Source of the DNA: Pseudomonas sp. DG56-2
GTDB lineage: Bacteria > Pseudomonadota > Gammaproteobacteria > Pseudomonadales > Pseudomonadaceae
DNA: 64,000 bases
Assembly: GCF_004803755.1 (NCBI RefSeq)
Contig: NZ_CP032311.1
Span: 2,186,501 to 2,250,500, forward strand
Direction of reading: 5' to 3'
This document shows, in pieces, positions 1 through 8,758 of the stretch. Made by a program: the position numbers and the translations under genes. Within the stretch, counting starts at the first letter, position 1. Each line of letters begins with the position of its first letter. The notes beneath the pieces are model-generated. The model saw only the letters and a list, made by a program, of their open reading frames with translations. It was not told where the DNA came from and searched no databases.

Positions 1-1
1 G

Positions 2-31
2 CGTATCGAAAAACGCACCCTCAAAGCCTGA
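2..31 (+). CDS. 3-oxoacid CoA-transferase subunit A, C-terminal end (partial)
   Basis: Only the last nine codons and the TGA stop are in the window, reading RIEKRTLKA. This tail, 36 bp ahead of an unmistakable subunit B gene, fits the alpha subunit of a two-subunit ketoacid CoA-transferase (AtoD / DhcA type), whose genes normally run A then B in one operon. The frame and stop are seen directly; the identity is inferred mostly from the neighbour. Confidence 0.6.
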   Translation, partial: RIEKRTLKA

Positions 32-67
32 ACCGTCCCCGAACAGAACAACAAAGAGATACTGACC

Positions 68-724
68 ATGGCACTTACCCGCGAACAAATGGCCCAGCGC
101 GTCGCCCGCGAACTCCAGGACGGCTTCTACGTCAACCTTGGCATCGGCATCCCGACCCTGGTGGCCAACTACGTCCCAGCGGACATGGATGTAATGCTGC
201 AATCGGAAAACGGCCTGCTGGGCATGGGCGAATTCCCGACCGAAGCGCAGCTTGATGCCGACATGATCAACGCCGGCAAACAGACCGTGACTGCGCGTGT
301 CGGAGCATCGATTTTCAATTCTGCCGAATCCTTCGCCATGATCCGCGGCGGTCATGTCGACCTCACCGTGCTGGGCGCTTTCGAGGTAGATGTGGAAGGC
401 AACATCGCCTCCTGGATGATCCCCGGCAAGCTGGTCAAGGGCATGGGCGGCGCCATGGACCTGGTGGCCGGTGCCGACAACATCATCGTCACCATGACTC
501 ACGCTTCCAAGGACGGCGAGTCCAAGCTGCTACCTCGGTGCAGCTTGCCGCTGACCGGTGCAGGCTGCATCCGCAAGGTACTGACTGACCTTGCCTACCT
601 GGAAATCGAAAACGGCGCGTTCATCCTGCGCGAGACCGCTCCTGGGGTGACGGTTGAAGAAATCATCGAGAAAACCGCCGGCAAGTTGATCGTGCCGGAT
701 GATGTGAAAGAGATGACGTTCTGA
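68..724 (+). CDS. 3-oxoacid CoA-transferase subunit B (AtoA / DhcB type)
   Basis: Beta subunit, 218 aa, of a family I CoA-transferase that moves CoA between acyl-CoA and a beta-ketoacid such as acetoacetate or dehydrocarnitine. The N-terminal region carries the glycine-rich NLGIGIP stretch, followed by QSENGLLG near residues 45-52, where this family keeps its catalytic glutamate (ENG). Length is normal. The ATG at 68 follows a purine-rich AAAGAGA about ten bases upstream. It sits directly after the subunit A tail and before a short-chain fatty acid transporter. In P. aeruginosa the DhcA/DhcB locus is followed by a similar transporter, so a carnitine- or ketone-body-related role is plausible; the exact substrate cannot be read from sequence. 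Confidence 0.93.
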   Translation: MALTREQMAQRVARELQDGFYVNLGIGIPTLVANYVPADMDVMLQSENGLLGMGEFPTEAQLDADMINAGKQTVTARVGASIFNSAESFAMIRGGHVDLTVLGAFEVDVEGNIASWMIPGKLVKGMGGAMDLVAGADNIIVTMTHASKDGESKLLPRCSLPLTGAGCIRKVLTDLAYLEIENGAFILRETAPGVTVEEIIEKTAGKLIVPDDVKEMTF

Positions 725-751
725 CCTGACGTTTCACTGTTTTTGCAGGCT

Positions 752-824
752 CTATCGCCGGCAAGGCCGGCTCCGACAGACGAACCACGCATTCCTCTGT
801 CGGAGTCGGCCTTGTCGGCGATAG
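752..824. repeat. REP-type palindrome between the CoA-transferase and transporter genes
   Basis: Two 28-base arms (752-779 and 797-824) form an almost perfect inverted repeat with a 17-base loop. The arm begins CTATCGCCGGCAAGGCCGGC, which resembles the repetitive extragenic palindromes of P. putida and P. fluorescens. It may act as a transcription attenuator or mRNA stabiliser between the two genes; there is no T-run typical of a strong intrinsic terminator. Confidence 0.8.
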
Positions 825-867
825 GGCCCTTCAGTCGTTCTGATAAAACCAACAAAAGGAATACCCT

Positions 868-2298
868 GTGGCCGCTGATATTCAAGACAGCCGCTCTGCG
901 CGCTTTGCCTTGCGCTGTTCAAACTGGGCTGAACGCTGGTTCCCCGATTCCTGGGTGTTCGCCGCCCTGGCAGTGGTACTGGTTTCTGTCGCCGCCCTGG
1001 CAATGGGCGCCAAGCCCACCGATACCGCCAAGGCTTTTGGCGACGGTTTCTGGAGCTTGATTCCGTTCACCATGCAAATGGCCTTCGTGGTGATTGGCGG
1101 CTATGTGGTGGCCAGCTCGCCACCTGCGGTGAAACTCATCGACCGTCTGGCGCGCATCCCGAAAAACGGCCGCTCGGCAGTGTGCTGGGTGGCGCTGATT
1201 TCGATGCTGGCCTCGTTGCTCAACTGGGGCCTGTCGCTGGTGTTTGGTGGCTTGTTGGTGCGGGCATTGGCGCGTCGTGCCGACTTGCGCATGGACTACC
1301 GTGCTGCCGGTGCTGCCGCCTACCTGGGTTTAGGGGCGGTGTGGGCGCTGGGGCTTTCCTCTTCGGCAGCGCAGTTGCAGGCCAACCCGGCCAGCCTGCC
1401 GCCCTCGATCCTGGCAATCACCGGGGTGATCCCGTTCACCGAAACCATTTTCCTCTGGCAGTCGGGTGTGATGCTGGCGGCGCTGGTGGTGGTTTCACTG
1501 GTGGTGGCGTATGCCACGGCGCCAGGGCCGACCAGCGCTCGTAGCGCTGAAGACTGTGGCGTTGATCCAAGTTTTTCGGCGCCACCCACGCCTGAGCGTA
1601 CCCGCCCGGGTGAATGGTTGGAGTACAGCCCGATTCTGATTCTGCTATTGGTGGCGCTGGCGGCCGGGTGGCTGTACAACGAATTCAGCACCAAGCCTGC
1701 GATAACCGCCATCTCCGGGCTGAACACCTACAACCTGTTGTTCATCATGCTGGGTGCCTTGCTGCACTGGCGCCCACGCAGCTTCCTCGATGCAGTGACC
1801 CGCGCGGTACCGACCACCACCGGAGTATTGATCCAATTTCCGCTGTATGGCTCGATTGCGGCGATCCTCACCCAAGTTCAGGGCGTTGATGCGCAAACCT
1901 TGGCCCACCACATCTCGACCTTCTTCGTGCAAATCGCCTCTCACGACACCTACGCGGTGTTGATGGGCGTGTATTCGGCGGTACTGGGCTTCTTCATTCC
2001 GTCCGGTGGCGGCAAATGGATCATCGAAGCGCCGTACGTGATGCTCGTGGCCAACGACTTGCAATACCACCTGGGCTGGGCGGTGCAGATCTACAACGCC
2101 GCTGAAGCGCTGCCGAACTTGATCAACCCGTTTTACATGCTGCCGCTGCTCGGCGTACTGGGCCTGAAGGCGCGCGATCTGATCGGCTTCTCGTTCGTGC
2201 AGTTGCTGGTGCACGTACCATTGGTACTGTTCCTGTTATGGTTCCTGGGCACGACTTTGCAGTACACACCACCGGTGATGCCGACCCCGGCTGGCTAA
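868..2298 (+). CDS. atoE: Short-chain fatty acid transporter (AtoE family)
   Basis: Integral inner-membrane carrier of 476 aa with about a dozen hydrophobic segments, matching the SCFA_trans/AtoE family that imports short-chain fatty acids or ketoacids. Recognisable family stretches include an early RWFPDSWVFA region, FIPSGGGKWIIEAPY around residue 375 and an INPFYMLPLLG segment near residue 420. The start is GTG at 868 with AAAGGA eight bases upstream. It probably supplies substrate to the CoA-transferase just upstream, although a REP palindrome in the 143 bp gap may uncouple their expression. It converges with the next gene with only 16 bp between stops. Confidence 0.92.
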   Translation: MAADIQDSRSARFALRCSNWAERWFPDSWVFAALAVVLVSVAALAMGAKPTDTAKAFGDGFWSLIPFTMQMAFVVIGGYVVASSPPAVKLIDRLARIPKNGRSAVCWVALISMLASLLNWGLSLVFGGLLVRALARRADLRMDYRAAGAAAYLGLGAVWALGLSSSAAQLQANPASLPPSILAITGVIPFTETIFLWQSGVMLAALVVVSLVVAYATAPGPTSARSAEDCGVDPSFSAPPTPERTRPGEWLEYSPILILLLVALAAGWLYNEFSTKPAITAISGLNTYNLLFIMLGALLHWRPRSFLDAVTRAVPTTTGVLIQFPLYGSIAAILTQVQGVDAQTLAHHISTFFVQIASHDTYAVLMGVYSAVLGFFIPSGGGKWIIEAPYVMLVANDLQYHLGWAVQIYNAAEALPNLINPFYMLPLLGVLGLKARDLIGFSFVQLLVHVPLVLFLLWFLGTTLQYTPPVMPTPAG

Positions 2299-2314
2299 TC
2301 GCAGTCGCTGGCCG

Positions 2315-2752
2315 TCAGCCTGGAATCATTGCAAAGCCGACGCCGAAGCGGTTCCAGGCGTTGATGGTGGCGATGGCCAAGGTCAGGTTGGCCACTTCGG
2401 CTTCGCTGAAGTGTTCGAGCAAGGCATGGTACTGCTGCTCGGGTGCGCGCAGCTCGGGCAGGTGGGTCAGGCTTTCGGTCCAGGCCAGGGCGGCACGTTC
2501 GCGCGGGGTGAAGTAAGCGGTTTCTTCCCACACGCTGAGGGTTTGCAGGCGCGCCTCGGTTTCTCCAGCCTTGCGTGCATCATTGGCATGCATGTTGACG
2601 CAGTAGGCGCAGCCATTGATCTGCGAGGCACGCAGGCGAATCAGTTCCAGCAGTGAGGTTTCCAGGCCGGACTTGCCCAGGGCCATTTCCAGGCCGACCA
2701 TGGCTTTGTAGGCTTCAGGTGAATGTTTGGCCCACTCGATACGATTGCTCAC
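2315..2752 (-). CDS. Carboxymuconolactone decarboxylase-family (AhpD-like) protein
   Basis: A 145 aa alpha-helical protein of the CMD/AhpD family. Residues near 52-62 read CAYCVNMHAND, the CxxC...H thiol motif of the peroxidase-like members; true gamma-CMD enzymes lack this CxxC, so an alkylhydroperoxidase or thiol-disulfide role is more likely. It lies 102 bp downstream of, and on the same strand as, the MocR regulator, which may control it, as is common for such pairs. The physiological substrate is unknown. Confidence 0.9.
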   Translation of the reverse strand: MSNRIEWAKHSPEAYKAMVGLEMALGKSGLETSLLELIRLRASQINGCAYCVNMHANDARKAGETEARLQTLSVWEETAYFTPRERAALAWTESLTHLPELRAPEQQYHALLEHFSEAEVANLTLAIATINAWNRFGVGFAMIPG

Positions 2753-2854
2753 TGGTTCTCTCCGTTAAGGTCCGCATCAGGCGGCGATGACGTTACCTTA
2801 ACCCTGAGGCGGCGCTGCTCGAATAGCCAATCACTGCCAATCTCAGGAGGCCAA

Positions 2855-4285
2855 TCAGCCGATTGCCTGCAGGGTGTCACGCACCCGGTCCAGTGCCGGG
2901 TCGATGTCCAGCAGTTCAATGGCACCGAAACCCAACAGCAGGCCCGGACGCACCGGCGCCTGAACATGAAAGGGCGCCAATGAGTACAGGCCAACGTCGA
3001 CCTTGCGCGCCATATTGATCAAAAAGTCCACGTCCAGGTCATGCTTGGCCAGGGCGCTTAAATGATAGCCAGCGGTGGCCGGTATCACCTCGAACCAAGG
3101 TGCCAGATCGCCGTGCAGGCGATGCAGGATTCGCTGGCGGCGGGCGGTATACACCTCATGTACGCGGCGGATGTGTTTGAGCAGCGAGCCTTCGTTGATA
3201 AAACTGGCCAGGGCCCACTGGCTTAAGGTCGGGGTGTGCCAGTCGGTCAATTGCTTGGCGGTGCAGATGGCTTCGCGCAGGGCCTGCGGAACGATGGTGT
3301 AGCCCAGGCGCAGCTCGGGCAACAAGGTTTTCGAGAAGGTCCCGACGTACGCCACCAAACCGTGCCGGTCCATGCTCTGCAGGGCGTCAGTGGGGCGCCC
3401 CTCGTAGCGGAACTCACTGTCGTAGTCGTCCTCGATAATGATTGCGCCCAGTGCCGCCGCGCGCTCCAGCAAGGCTTGGCGACGTGCCAGGCTCATGGGC
3501 ATACCCAATGGAAACTGATGCGAGGGTGTGACATAAATCAGCCGCGTGCCTTCTTCGATGTGCTCGACGCACAGACCTTGTTCGTCTACTGGCACATACT
3601 GCAGTCGCGCGCCCTGGGATAGGAACAACTGGCGTGCCGGGGTGTAGCCGGGATCTTCCATGGCCACCTTGCAACCCGGTTCGATGAGTATCCGAGCAAT
3701 CAGATCCAGCGCTTGCTGGGCGCCGTTGCAAACCAACACATCGGCGCTGTCGCAACGCACACCGCGCGCAAAGGCGATGTGTCGGGCGATGGCTTCACGC
3801 AGTTCCGGCAAGCCTTGATGGGCGGCATAGCGCGCACTGCCGCGGCGTATCTGGCGTAGCGCGTACTGGTTGCAGCGGCGCCAGTCATCGAATGGAAACT
3901 GCGCCTTGCTCGACGCCCCACCGATGAAGTCGTAACGCGAAGCGCTGGGCGCAAGGTCTGCCAGCAGGTGGGCGCGTGAGCGCCATTTTTCCAACGTTGC
4001 GGCGCTGGCCAGGGGCAGGGCTGCGGGCGCTGGGGGTAAACGCGGTGCGCTGGGGGTAATGAAAGTGCCCTTGCCAACCTTGCCGCTGAGCAGGTTGTCA
4101 TAGGTAAGGCGCGAATAGGCGTCGGCCACGGTCTTGCGCGACACCCCCAATTGCTCGGCAAGCAGCCGCGTCGGCGGTAACTGCGTGCCTGCCGCCAGGC
4201 GCCCACTGTCGATACCTTCGCGCAGTTGCTGGTAGAGCTGCTCGGCCAAGCCTTTGCTGCCGTGCAGGCTGATATGGAGTTCCAT
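2855..4285 (-). CDS. MocR/PdxR-type transcriptional regulator (GntR helix-turn-helix fused to aminotransferase-like domain)
   Basis: A 476 aa fusion protein. Residues ~1-75 form a GntR winged helix (LAEQLGVSRKTVADAYSRL), and residues ~110-470 an aspartate-aminotransferase fold. The PLP-binding lysine is expected in YVGTFSKTLLPELRLGY. MocR proteins bind PLP or amino-acid adducts and switch nearby metabolic genes; the best known, PdxR, controls vitamin B6 synthesis. No pdx genes are adjacent here. Likely targets are the same-strand AhpD-like gene downstream or the divergent DUF2790 gene 165 bp away. The specific effector cannot be deduced. Confidence 0.9.
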   Translation of the reverse strand: MELHISLHGSKGLAEQLYQQLREGIDSGRLAAGTQLPPTRLLAEQLGVSRKTVADAYSRLTYDNLLSGKVGKGTFITPSAPRLPPAPAALPLASAATLEKWRSRAHLLADLAPSASRYDFIGGASSKAQFPFDDWRRCNQYALRQIRRGSARYAAHQGLPELREAIARHIAFARGVRCDSADVLVCNGAQQALDLIARILIEPGCKVAMEDPGYTPARQLFLSQGARLQYVPVDEQGLCVEHIEEGTRLIYVTPSHQFPLGMPMSLARRQALLERAAALGAIIIEDDYDSEFRYEGRPTDALQSMDRHGLVAYVGTFSKTLLPELRLGYTIVPQALREAICTAKQLTDWHTPTLSQWALASFINEGSLLKHIRRVHEVYTARRQRILHRLHGDLAPWFEVIPATAGYHLSALAKHDLDVDFLINMARKVDVGLYSLAPFHVQAPVRPGLLLGFGAIELLDIDPALDRVRDTLQAIG

Positions 4286-4450
4286 GGTGGGGGCAGTTTC
4301 GCAGGCAATTGTCAGGCGTGCAGATTAGCCGATCTGCCCAGCCTTTGCCGTTGATCCCCTGGCGCGACGTTTGGGCGTGGGCGCGCCACACTTTAAAGGT
4401 CGGGGTTCTCCGACGTGTCGGCGAACCTCTTGTCCTACAGGAGCGTCGCC

Positions 4451-4693
4451 ATGTACCTGCGAACTCTGTTGTGCCTTGCCCTGGTGCTTACTGCCAGCGC
4501 CCAGGCTACTGAATCAACTGCTGTCTACCAGTACGGGATGCCACTGGATATCGCCCGAGTAGTGAGCATGAGCGAGCCGGTCTCCGAGCTCTGCGATGTG
4601 GTGCAGGCCAGCATGGTCTATCTCGACTCCGCCGGCCAGCAACACACCTTGCGCTACCTGAAGCTGGCGCAGGCCTGTAGCGATCACGATTAG
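4451..4693 (+). CDS. Small periplasmic DUF2790-family protein
   Basis: An 80 aa protein with a cleavable signal peptide ([17 protein letters not shown]) followed by a short mature domain containing the [14 protein letters not shown] and CDVV...[13 protein letters not shown] segments typical of the Pseudomonas-specific DUF2790 family. The ATG at 4451 was preferred over an upstream GTG at 4415 because it has CAGGAG nearby and starts a clean signal peptide. Members are often induced by copper or stress and have no known biochemical activity. Its stop overlaps that of the convergent aldo/keto reductase gene by four bases. Confidence 0.8.
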   Translation: MYLRTLLCLALVLTASAQATESTAVYQYGMPLDIARVVSMSEPVSELCDVVQASMVYLDSAGQQHTLRYLKLAQACSDHD

Positions 4694-5493
4694 TCCCAGG
4701 CAGGCGCCAGACTTTCAGGATTGGTCAGGCGCAGGCCGCTGTCGAGGGCGGCGATTTGCGCCATTTCATCGCTGCTGAGCTTAAGCTCGGCCGCCTTGAG
4801 ATTGCTCGCCAAGTTCTCGCGACGGGTCGAGGACGGGATTACCGCATAGCCCAACTGCATGGCCCAGGCCAGGGTGACTTGCGCCGGGGTGGCTTGGTGT
4901 TGGCTGGCAATAGCCTGGATGACCGGGTCTTGCAGGACTTTGCCATAGCCCAGGGTCATGTACGAGGTCACAGCGATGCCCTGGCTTGCCATGAACTCGA
5001 CCAGTTTGCGGTTTTGCAGATAAGGGTGCAGTTCAATCTGGTTGGTGGCGATGGCGTCTTTACCGACCACCTCAATGGCTTGGCGCAGTAGGTCGATGGT
5101 GAAGTTGGAAACGCCGATCTGGCGGGTCAGGCCCTGGGCTTTGGCCTCGGCCAACGCGCTCATGAACTCACTGACCGCCACGGCGCCCTTGGGGGAAGGC
5201 CAGTGAATCAGGGTCAGGTCCAGATAATCGGTCTTGAGCTTCTGTAGGCTTTCCTTAAGGCTCGGAATCAGCTTGTCGGCGCTGAGGTTGTCGATCCAGA
5301 TCTTACTGGTCAGGAACAGTTGTTCACGCGCTACGCCGCTGGCAGCGATGGCGGTGCCGACTTCAGCTTCGTTGCCGTAGATCTGGGCAGTGTCGATCGC
5401 TCGATAGCCGAGCTCCAGCGCCTGGGTGACCGAGTCGATAACGACCTGGTCCTTGAGACGGAACGTACCGAGGCCAAGAAGAGGAATGGACAT
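4690..5493 (-). CDS. dkgB: Aldo/keto reductase, 2,5-diketo-D-gluconate reductase B-like
   Basis: NADPH-dependent reductase of 267 aa, the same length as E. coli DkgB. The AKR signature residues are in order: [10 protein letters not shown] at the N-terminus, [14 protein letters not shown] with the catalytic Asp and Tyr (residues ~38-51), LTSKIW with the catalytic Lys, LTLIHWPSP with the active-site His, and the C-terminal [18 protein letters not shown]-binding loop. I place the start at ATG 5493, with AGGAG just upstream, rather than at an in-frame codon 105 bases further out. It probably reduces small aldehydes or methylglyoxal. It is divergent from the TetR gene, which might regulate it. Confidence 0.92.
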   Translation of the reverse strand: MSIPLLGLGTFRLKDQVVIDSVTQALELGYRAIDTAQIYGNEAEVGTAIAASGVAREQLFLTSKIWIDNLSADKLIPSLKESLQKLKTDYLDLTLIHWPSPKGAVAVSEFMSALAEAKAQGLTRQIGVSNFTIDLLRQAIEVVGKDAIATNQIELHPYLQNRKLVEFMASQGIAVTSYMTLGYGKVLQDPVIQAIASQHQATPAQVTLAWAMQLGYAVIPSSTRRENLASNLKAAELKLSSDEMAQIAALDSGLRLTNPESLAPAWD

Positions 5494-5535
5494 GAAAGGG
5501 CTCCTGGGGAGGGCTGGTGATAAGAGGTGTGCAGT

Positions 5536-5641
5536 ATTGCGACTGCCGACCACGAGAAAAATCCCTGCGTCGACACAACTTTTTTGCCGGTGACGCACGA
5601 ATCTGCAGTACTGATGTTAGCCTTGCAGTGTCAGTCGCAAT
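5536..5641. promoter_or_regulatory. Spaced 10-bp inverted repeat in the dkgB/TetR divergent region
   Basis: ATTGCGACTG at 5536-5545 is exactly mirrored by CAGTCGCAAT at 5632-5641, which overlaps the ATG of the TetR gene. The 146-bp intergenic region must hold both divergent promoters. The arms could be half-sites for autoregulation, but the 86-bp spacing is long and chance is not excluded. Confidence 0.3.
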
Positions 5642-6272
5642 GGATCTGGTCATGACCCGGCACAAGCTCAGCATTCGCCAACGCAATGTCGACAACATCC
5701 TTCTGGCAGCCGAGCAGGTCTTTGCCGAAAAAGGCTTCGCAGGCACCGCCATGGCCGATATCGCCGAAGCGGCGCAGTTGCCGCGCAGCAATGTGCACTA
5801 TTACTTCAGCACCAAGGCCGAGTTGTATCAGGCCGTGCTGTTCGGCCTGCTGGAAGTGTGGAAGCAGGATGCACTGTGCTTCGAACTCTATGACGACCCA
5901 CGCATCGTGCTCAGCAGCTACATTCGCGCAAAAATGAACCATTCGCGCACCCGTCCTTTTGGCTCCAAGGTCTGGGCCAACGAAATCATCCACGGCGCGC
6001 CCAACCTGGGCGCGGCGCTGGACGATCCGCTGTATGACTGGGCGAAGATGAAAGAGGCGAAGATTCGTCAGTGGATCGACGACGGTCGCATCATCGCGGT
6101 GGAGCCGTCGGGGCTGTTGTACATGATCTGGGCTTCGACCCAGCACTATGCCGACTTCAGTCACCAGGTTGGTTTGCTCAATGACCACCAGCCACTGACT
6201 GAACTGCAGTTCGAGCGGGCGGTGCAGACGGTCACCAGCGTTATTTTGCGCGGCATCGGGCTGGAACCGTAA
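5640..6272 (+). CDS. TetR-family regulator, RutR/YcdC-like, candidate pyrimidine catabolism regulator
   Basis: A 210 aa TetR protein with an N-terminal helix-turn-helix (GTAMADIAEAAQLPRSNVHYYFSTKAELY, in two pieces around residues 36-64) and a C-terminal ligand domain resembling RutR (FGSKVWANEIIHGAPNLG, then YMIWASTQHYADF). RutR senses uracil and thymine. P. aeruginosa has a similar TetR gene close to its preTA-dihydropyrimidinase locus, and the same pathway lies 1.2 kb downstream here. I infer control of that pathway. The start was set at ATG 5640; an inner ATG at 5652 is also possible. Confidence 0.82.
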   Translation: MDLVMTRHKLSIRQRNVDNILLAAEQVFAEKGFAGTAMADIAEAAQLPRSNVHYYFSTKAELYQAVLFGLLEVWKQDALCFELYDDPRIVLSSYIRAKMNHSRTRPFGSKVWANEIIHGAPNLGAALDDPLYDWAKMKEAKIRQWIDDGRIIAVEPSGLLYMIWASTQHYADFSHQVGLLNDHQPLTELQFERAVQTVTSVILRGIGLEP

Positions 6273-6282
6273 GTCGCAGTGG

Positions 6283-6657
6283 CTACGTCAGTTGGCGGCG
6301 TGGCCAGCGACGAATGACCAGCACGTAGACCACGGCATTGACCAGCACCACCACCGAGCCCAGCAAGACCTGAATGCCGGGCGTTAGCCCGGCGGGGTAA
6401 ATGACCGGCAGGATATAATGCTCGACGAACCCGCCTTCATAGCCAGCCTGGCCAGCGGCCTGACGCAGATGGTTTTCCCAGTCGGTCAGCGGGCAGTACA
6501 GGTGCAAAAACTCCACGGCGATGCCCCAGCACACGGCGGGTAAGTGCCACCACAGCACACCGCGCCATTTGAGCGCCAGCAAGCCGCCGAACAGCACGAA
6601 CAAAATGAACGACAGGTGAAACAGCACCAGACCATCGGCGCTCAGGCGGTACAGCAT
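6283..6657 (-). CDS. DUF2784-family membrane protein
   Basis: A small integral membrane protein, 124 aa, with three to four hydrophobic helices. It matches DUF2784 by its opening YRLSADGLVLFHLSFILFV, the central LHLYCPLTDWEN motif and the basic tail. The ATG at 6657 follows a GGAAG element; longer in-frame extensions upstream lack family similarity. Function is unknown. It converges with the TetR gene (10 bp gap) and is divergent from the LysE-type exporter. Confidence 0.82.
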   Translation of the reverse strand: MLYRLSADGLVLFHLSFILFVLFGGLLALKWRGVLWWHLPAVCWGIAVEFLHLYCPLTDWENHLRQAAGQAGYEGGFVEHYILPVIYPAGLTPGIQVLLGSVVVLVNAVVYVLVIRRWPRRQLT

Positions 6658-6799
6658 GACAATCACTTCCTTGGGTTGATTTTCCTTGTTCACCCCATGA
6701 TAAAGGCAAAGTGTCGAAGTCTGGTGCGGGCCGATAACAGGTATTGTCCTGACCGCATCGAACAGGCATTCTGGCGTTTTTCTGCCTGCGAAAACCGCC

Positions 6800-7429
6800 A
6801 TGGACGCTTCCACACTGTTGCTCTACGTCGTTGCCGCCAGTGCGGTGATGATTACCCCGGGTCCGGCCATGCTCCTGGCGCTCAATAATGGTGCCAGCCA
6901 TGGCATGCGCGTGGCTGGCTTCGGCATGGCCGGGGCAATGCTTTCCGACTTGATCCTGATCGCTGCCGTTGGCTGCGGCCTCGGGGCGCTGCTGCAAACA
7001 TCGGAACAGTTGTTCAGCCTGGTCAAATGGGTCGGCGCCGTGTACTTGCTGTACTTGGCCTGGGTGCTATGGCGTGCGCCAAGCAATGCGCTTGAGCGTG
7101 TGCCAATGAATGCCGGCGCCACTGGCCGTTCGGCGTTCCTGCGGGCGCTGTTCGTTGGTTTGTCCAATCCCAAGGGGCTGTTGTTCTTTTCCGCTTTCCT
7201 GCCGCAGTTCATCCGCCCGGATCAGCCGGTAGCCGAGCAATACCTGGTGCTGGCGATCACCAGTGCAGCCCTGGACGGTGTGATGATGGCGGTCTATGCC
7301 TATGGCGGCCGACACGCCATGCGGCGCTTTTCGGCCCGCACCATGCAGTGGATCAACCGCAGTTGCGCCGGAATGCTGGCGGCATTGGCGGTAGGCTTGA
7401 GCCTGTATCGGCGCAGTGACATGCATTGA
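6800..7429 (+). CDS. LysE/RhtB-family amino acid exporter
   Basis: Inner-membrane exporter of 209 aa with six hydrophobic segments and the family's N-terminal TPGPAMLLALNNGASHG motif, plus FVGLSNPKGLLFFSAFLPQF near residues 112-131. LysE/RhtB proteins expel amino acids or related compounds when intracellular levels rise. The substrate cannot be assigned. It converges with preA and is separated from it by a very strong bidirectional hairpin. Confidence 0.9.
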   Translation: MDASTLLLYVVAASAVMITPGPAMLLALNNGASHGMRVAGFGMAGAMLSDLILIAAVGCGLGALLQTSEQLFSLVKWVGAVYLLYLAWVLWRAPSNALERVPMNAGATGRSAFLRALFVGLSNPKGLLFFSAFLPQFIRPDQPVAEQYLVLAITSAALDGVMMAVYAYGGRHAMRRFSARTMQWINRSCAGMLAALAVGLSLYRRSDMH

Positions 7430-7434
7430 GTTCA

Positions 7435-7471
7435 AACAACAAGGGAGGATCACTGATCCTCCCTTGTTGTT
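7435..7471. terminator. Bidirectional terminator between the LysE-type gene and preA
   Basis: Two perfectly complementary 18-base arms (7435-7452 and 7454-7471) form one long hairpin starting AACAACAAGGGAGG. The A-rich start of one arm gives a T-rich 3' flank on either strand (CCTTGTTGTT). It sits in the gap between two convergent genes, as expected for a shared terminator. Confidence 0.88.
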
Positions 7472-7483
7472 CATGCCCCCGCC

Positions 7484-8758
7484 TCAGGAGGCTTCGCGGT
7501 AAGGGTTGCGCGGGTCATGTTGCCAGTCGAGGAACGGCTTGCCGGTGTCCTGCGCCACCATCTGGATACAGTCCTGGACCGGGCAGGTGATCTGGCACAG
7601 GTTGCAGCCCACGCATTCGGCGTCGATCACCTCGTAGCGATGACTGCCATCGGCTTGGCGCAGGCTGGCGATAGCTTGGTGCGACGTATCCTCACAAGCG
7701 ATGTGACAGCGGCCGCAGCCAATGCAGGCATCCTGATCGATCTTGGCGATGACCTGATAGTTGATATCCAGGAACTTCCAGTCGGTGGTGTGACCAACGG
7801 CACGACCGCTGAATTCTTGCAGGCTGCGATAGCCTTGACTGTCCATCCAGCGCGAGAGGCCGTCTTTCATGTCTTCGACGATGCGAAAGCCGTGCAGCAT
7901 CGCTGCCGTGCAGACTTGTACGGCGCCGCATCCCAGGGCGATGAACTCGGCCGCATCGCGCCAACTGCCAATTCCGCCGATGCCACAGATCGGCAGGCCG
8001 CGCGTCGCTGGATCACGGGCAATCTCGGCGACCATGTTCAGGGCAATCGGTTTGACCGCCGAGCCGCAGTAGCCGCCGTGGGTGCTCATGTCACCGACAA
8101 TGGGCAGGGCGACCATGCGTTCGAGGTCGACACTGGTGATCGAATTGATGGTGTTGATCAGCGACACTGCGTCGGCGCCGCCACGATGGGCTGCGCGGGC
8201 AGACTGACGGATGTCGGTGATGTTGGGCGTAAGTTTGACGATCACCGGCAGCGAACAGTGCATCTTGCACCAACGGGTGACTTGCTCGACATATTCAGGC
8301 ACTTGCCCAACTGCCGCCCCCATGCCACGTTCAGGCATGCCGTGCGGGCAGCCGAAGTTCAGTTCGATGCCGTCGGCGCCGGTGGCTTCCACCAGCGGCA
8401 GAATGGCTTTCCACGACGCTTCCTCGCAAGGCACCATCAACGACACGATCAGTGCCCGGTCAGGCCAGTCCTTTTTGACCTGGGTGATTTCCCGCAGGTT
8501 GATCTCCAGCGAGCGGTCGGTGATCAGCTCGATGTTGTTGATGCCCATGACCTCGCGGTTGACCCCATAGTGGGCCGAGTAACGCGACGACACGTTGACC
8601 GCCGCCGGGTCTTCACCCAGGGTTTTCCAGACCACGCCGCCCCAGCCGGCCTGGTAGGCACGGACCACGTTGTAGGCTTTGTCGGTAGGCGGTGCGGAGG
8701 CCAGCCAGAACGGGTTGGGCGCCTTGATGCCGGCAAATTCGATCGATAGGTCAGCCAT
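7484..8758 (-). CDS. preA: NAD-dependent dihydropyrimidine dehydrogenase subunit PreA
   Basis: Catalytic subunit, 424 aa, that reduces uracil and thymine to their dihydro forms, the first step of the reductive pyrimidine pathway. Residues ~1-310 form a DHODH-like FMN barrel with the active-site loop NFGCPHG at 134-140. The C-terminus carries two 4Fe-4S ferredoxin motifs, CIGCGRCHIAC (345-355) and CVGCNLCQITC (382-392). Length matches the family. Its ATG overlaps the TAA of preT by one base (TAATG), indicating translational coupling to its partner subunit. Confidence 0.96.
   Translation of the reverse strand: MADLSIEFAGIKAPNPFWLASAPPTDKAYNVVRAYQAGWGGVVWKTLGEDPAAVNVSSRYSAHYGVNREVMGINNIELITDRSLEINLREITQVKKDWPDRALIVSLMVPCEEASWKAILPLVEATGADGIELNFGCPHGMPERGMGAAVGQVPEYVEQVTRWCKMHCSLPVIVKLTPNITDIRQSARAAHRGGADAVSLINTINSITSVDLERMVALPIVGDMSTHGGYCGSAVKPIALNMVAEIARDPATRGLPICGIGGIGSWRDAAEFIALGCGAVQVCTAAMLHGFRIVEDMKDGLSRWMDSQGYRSLQEFSGRAVGHTTDWKFLDINYQVIAKIDQDACIGCGRCHIACEDTSHQAIASLRQADGSHRYEVIDAECVGCNLCQITCPVQDCIQMVAQDTGKPFLDWQHDPRNPYREAS

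Noticed and set aside
7517..8749. Long plus-strand frame opposite preA
   Set aside because: It is the antisense shadow of a strongly conserved gene with intact cofactor motifs, and its translation has no family features.
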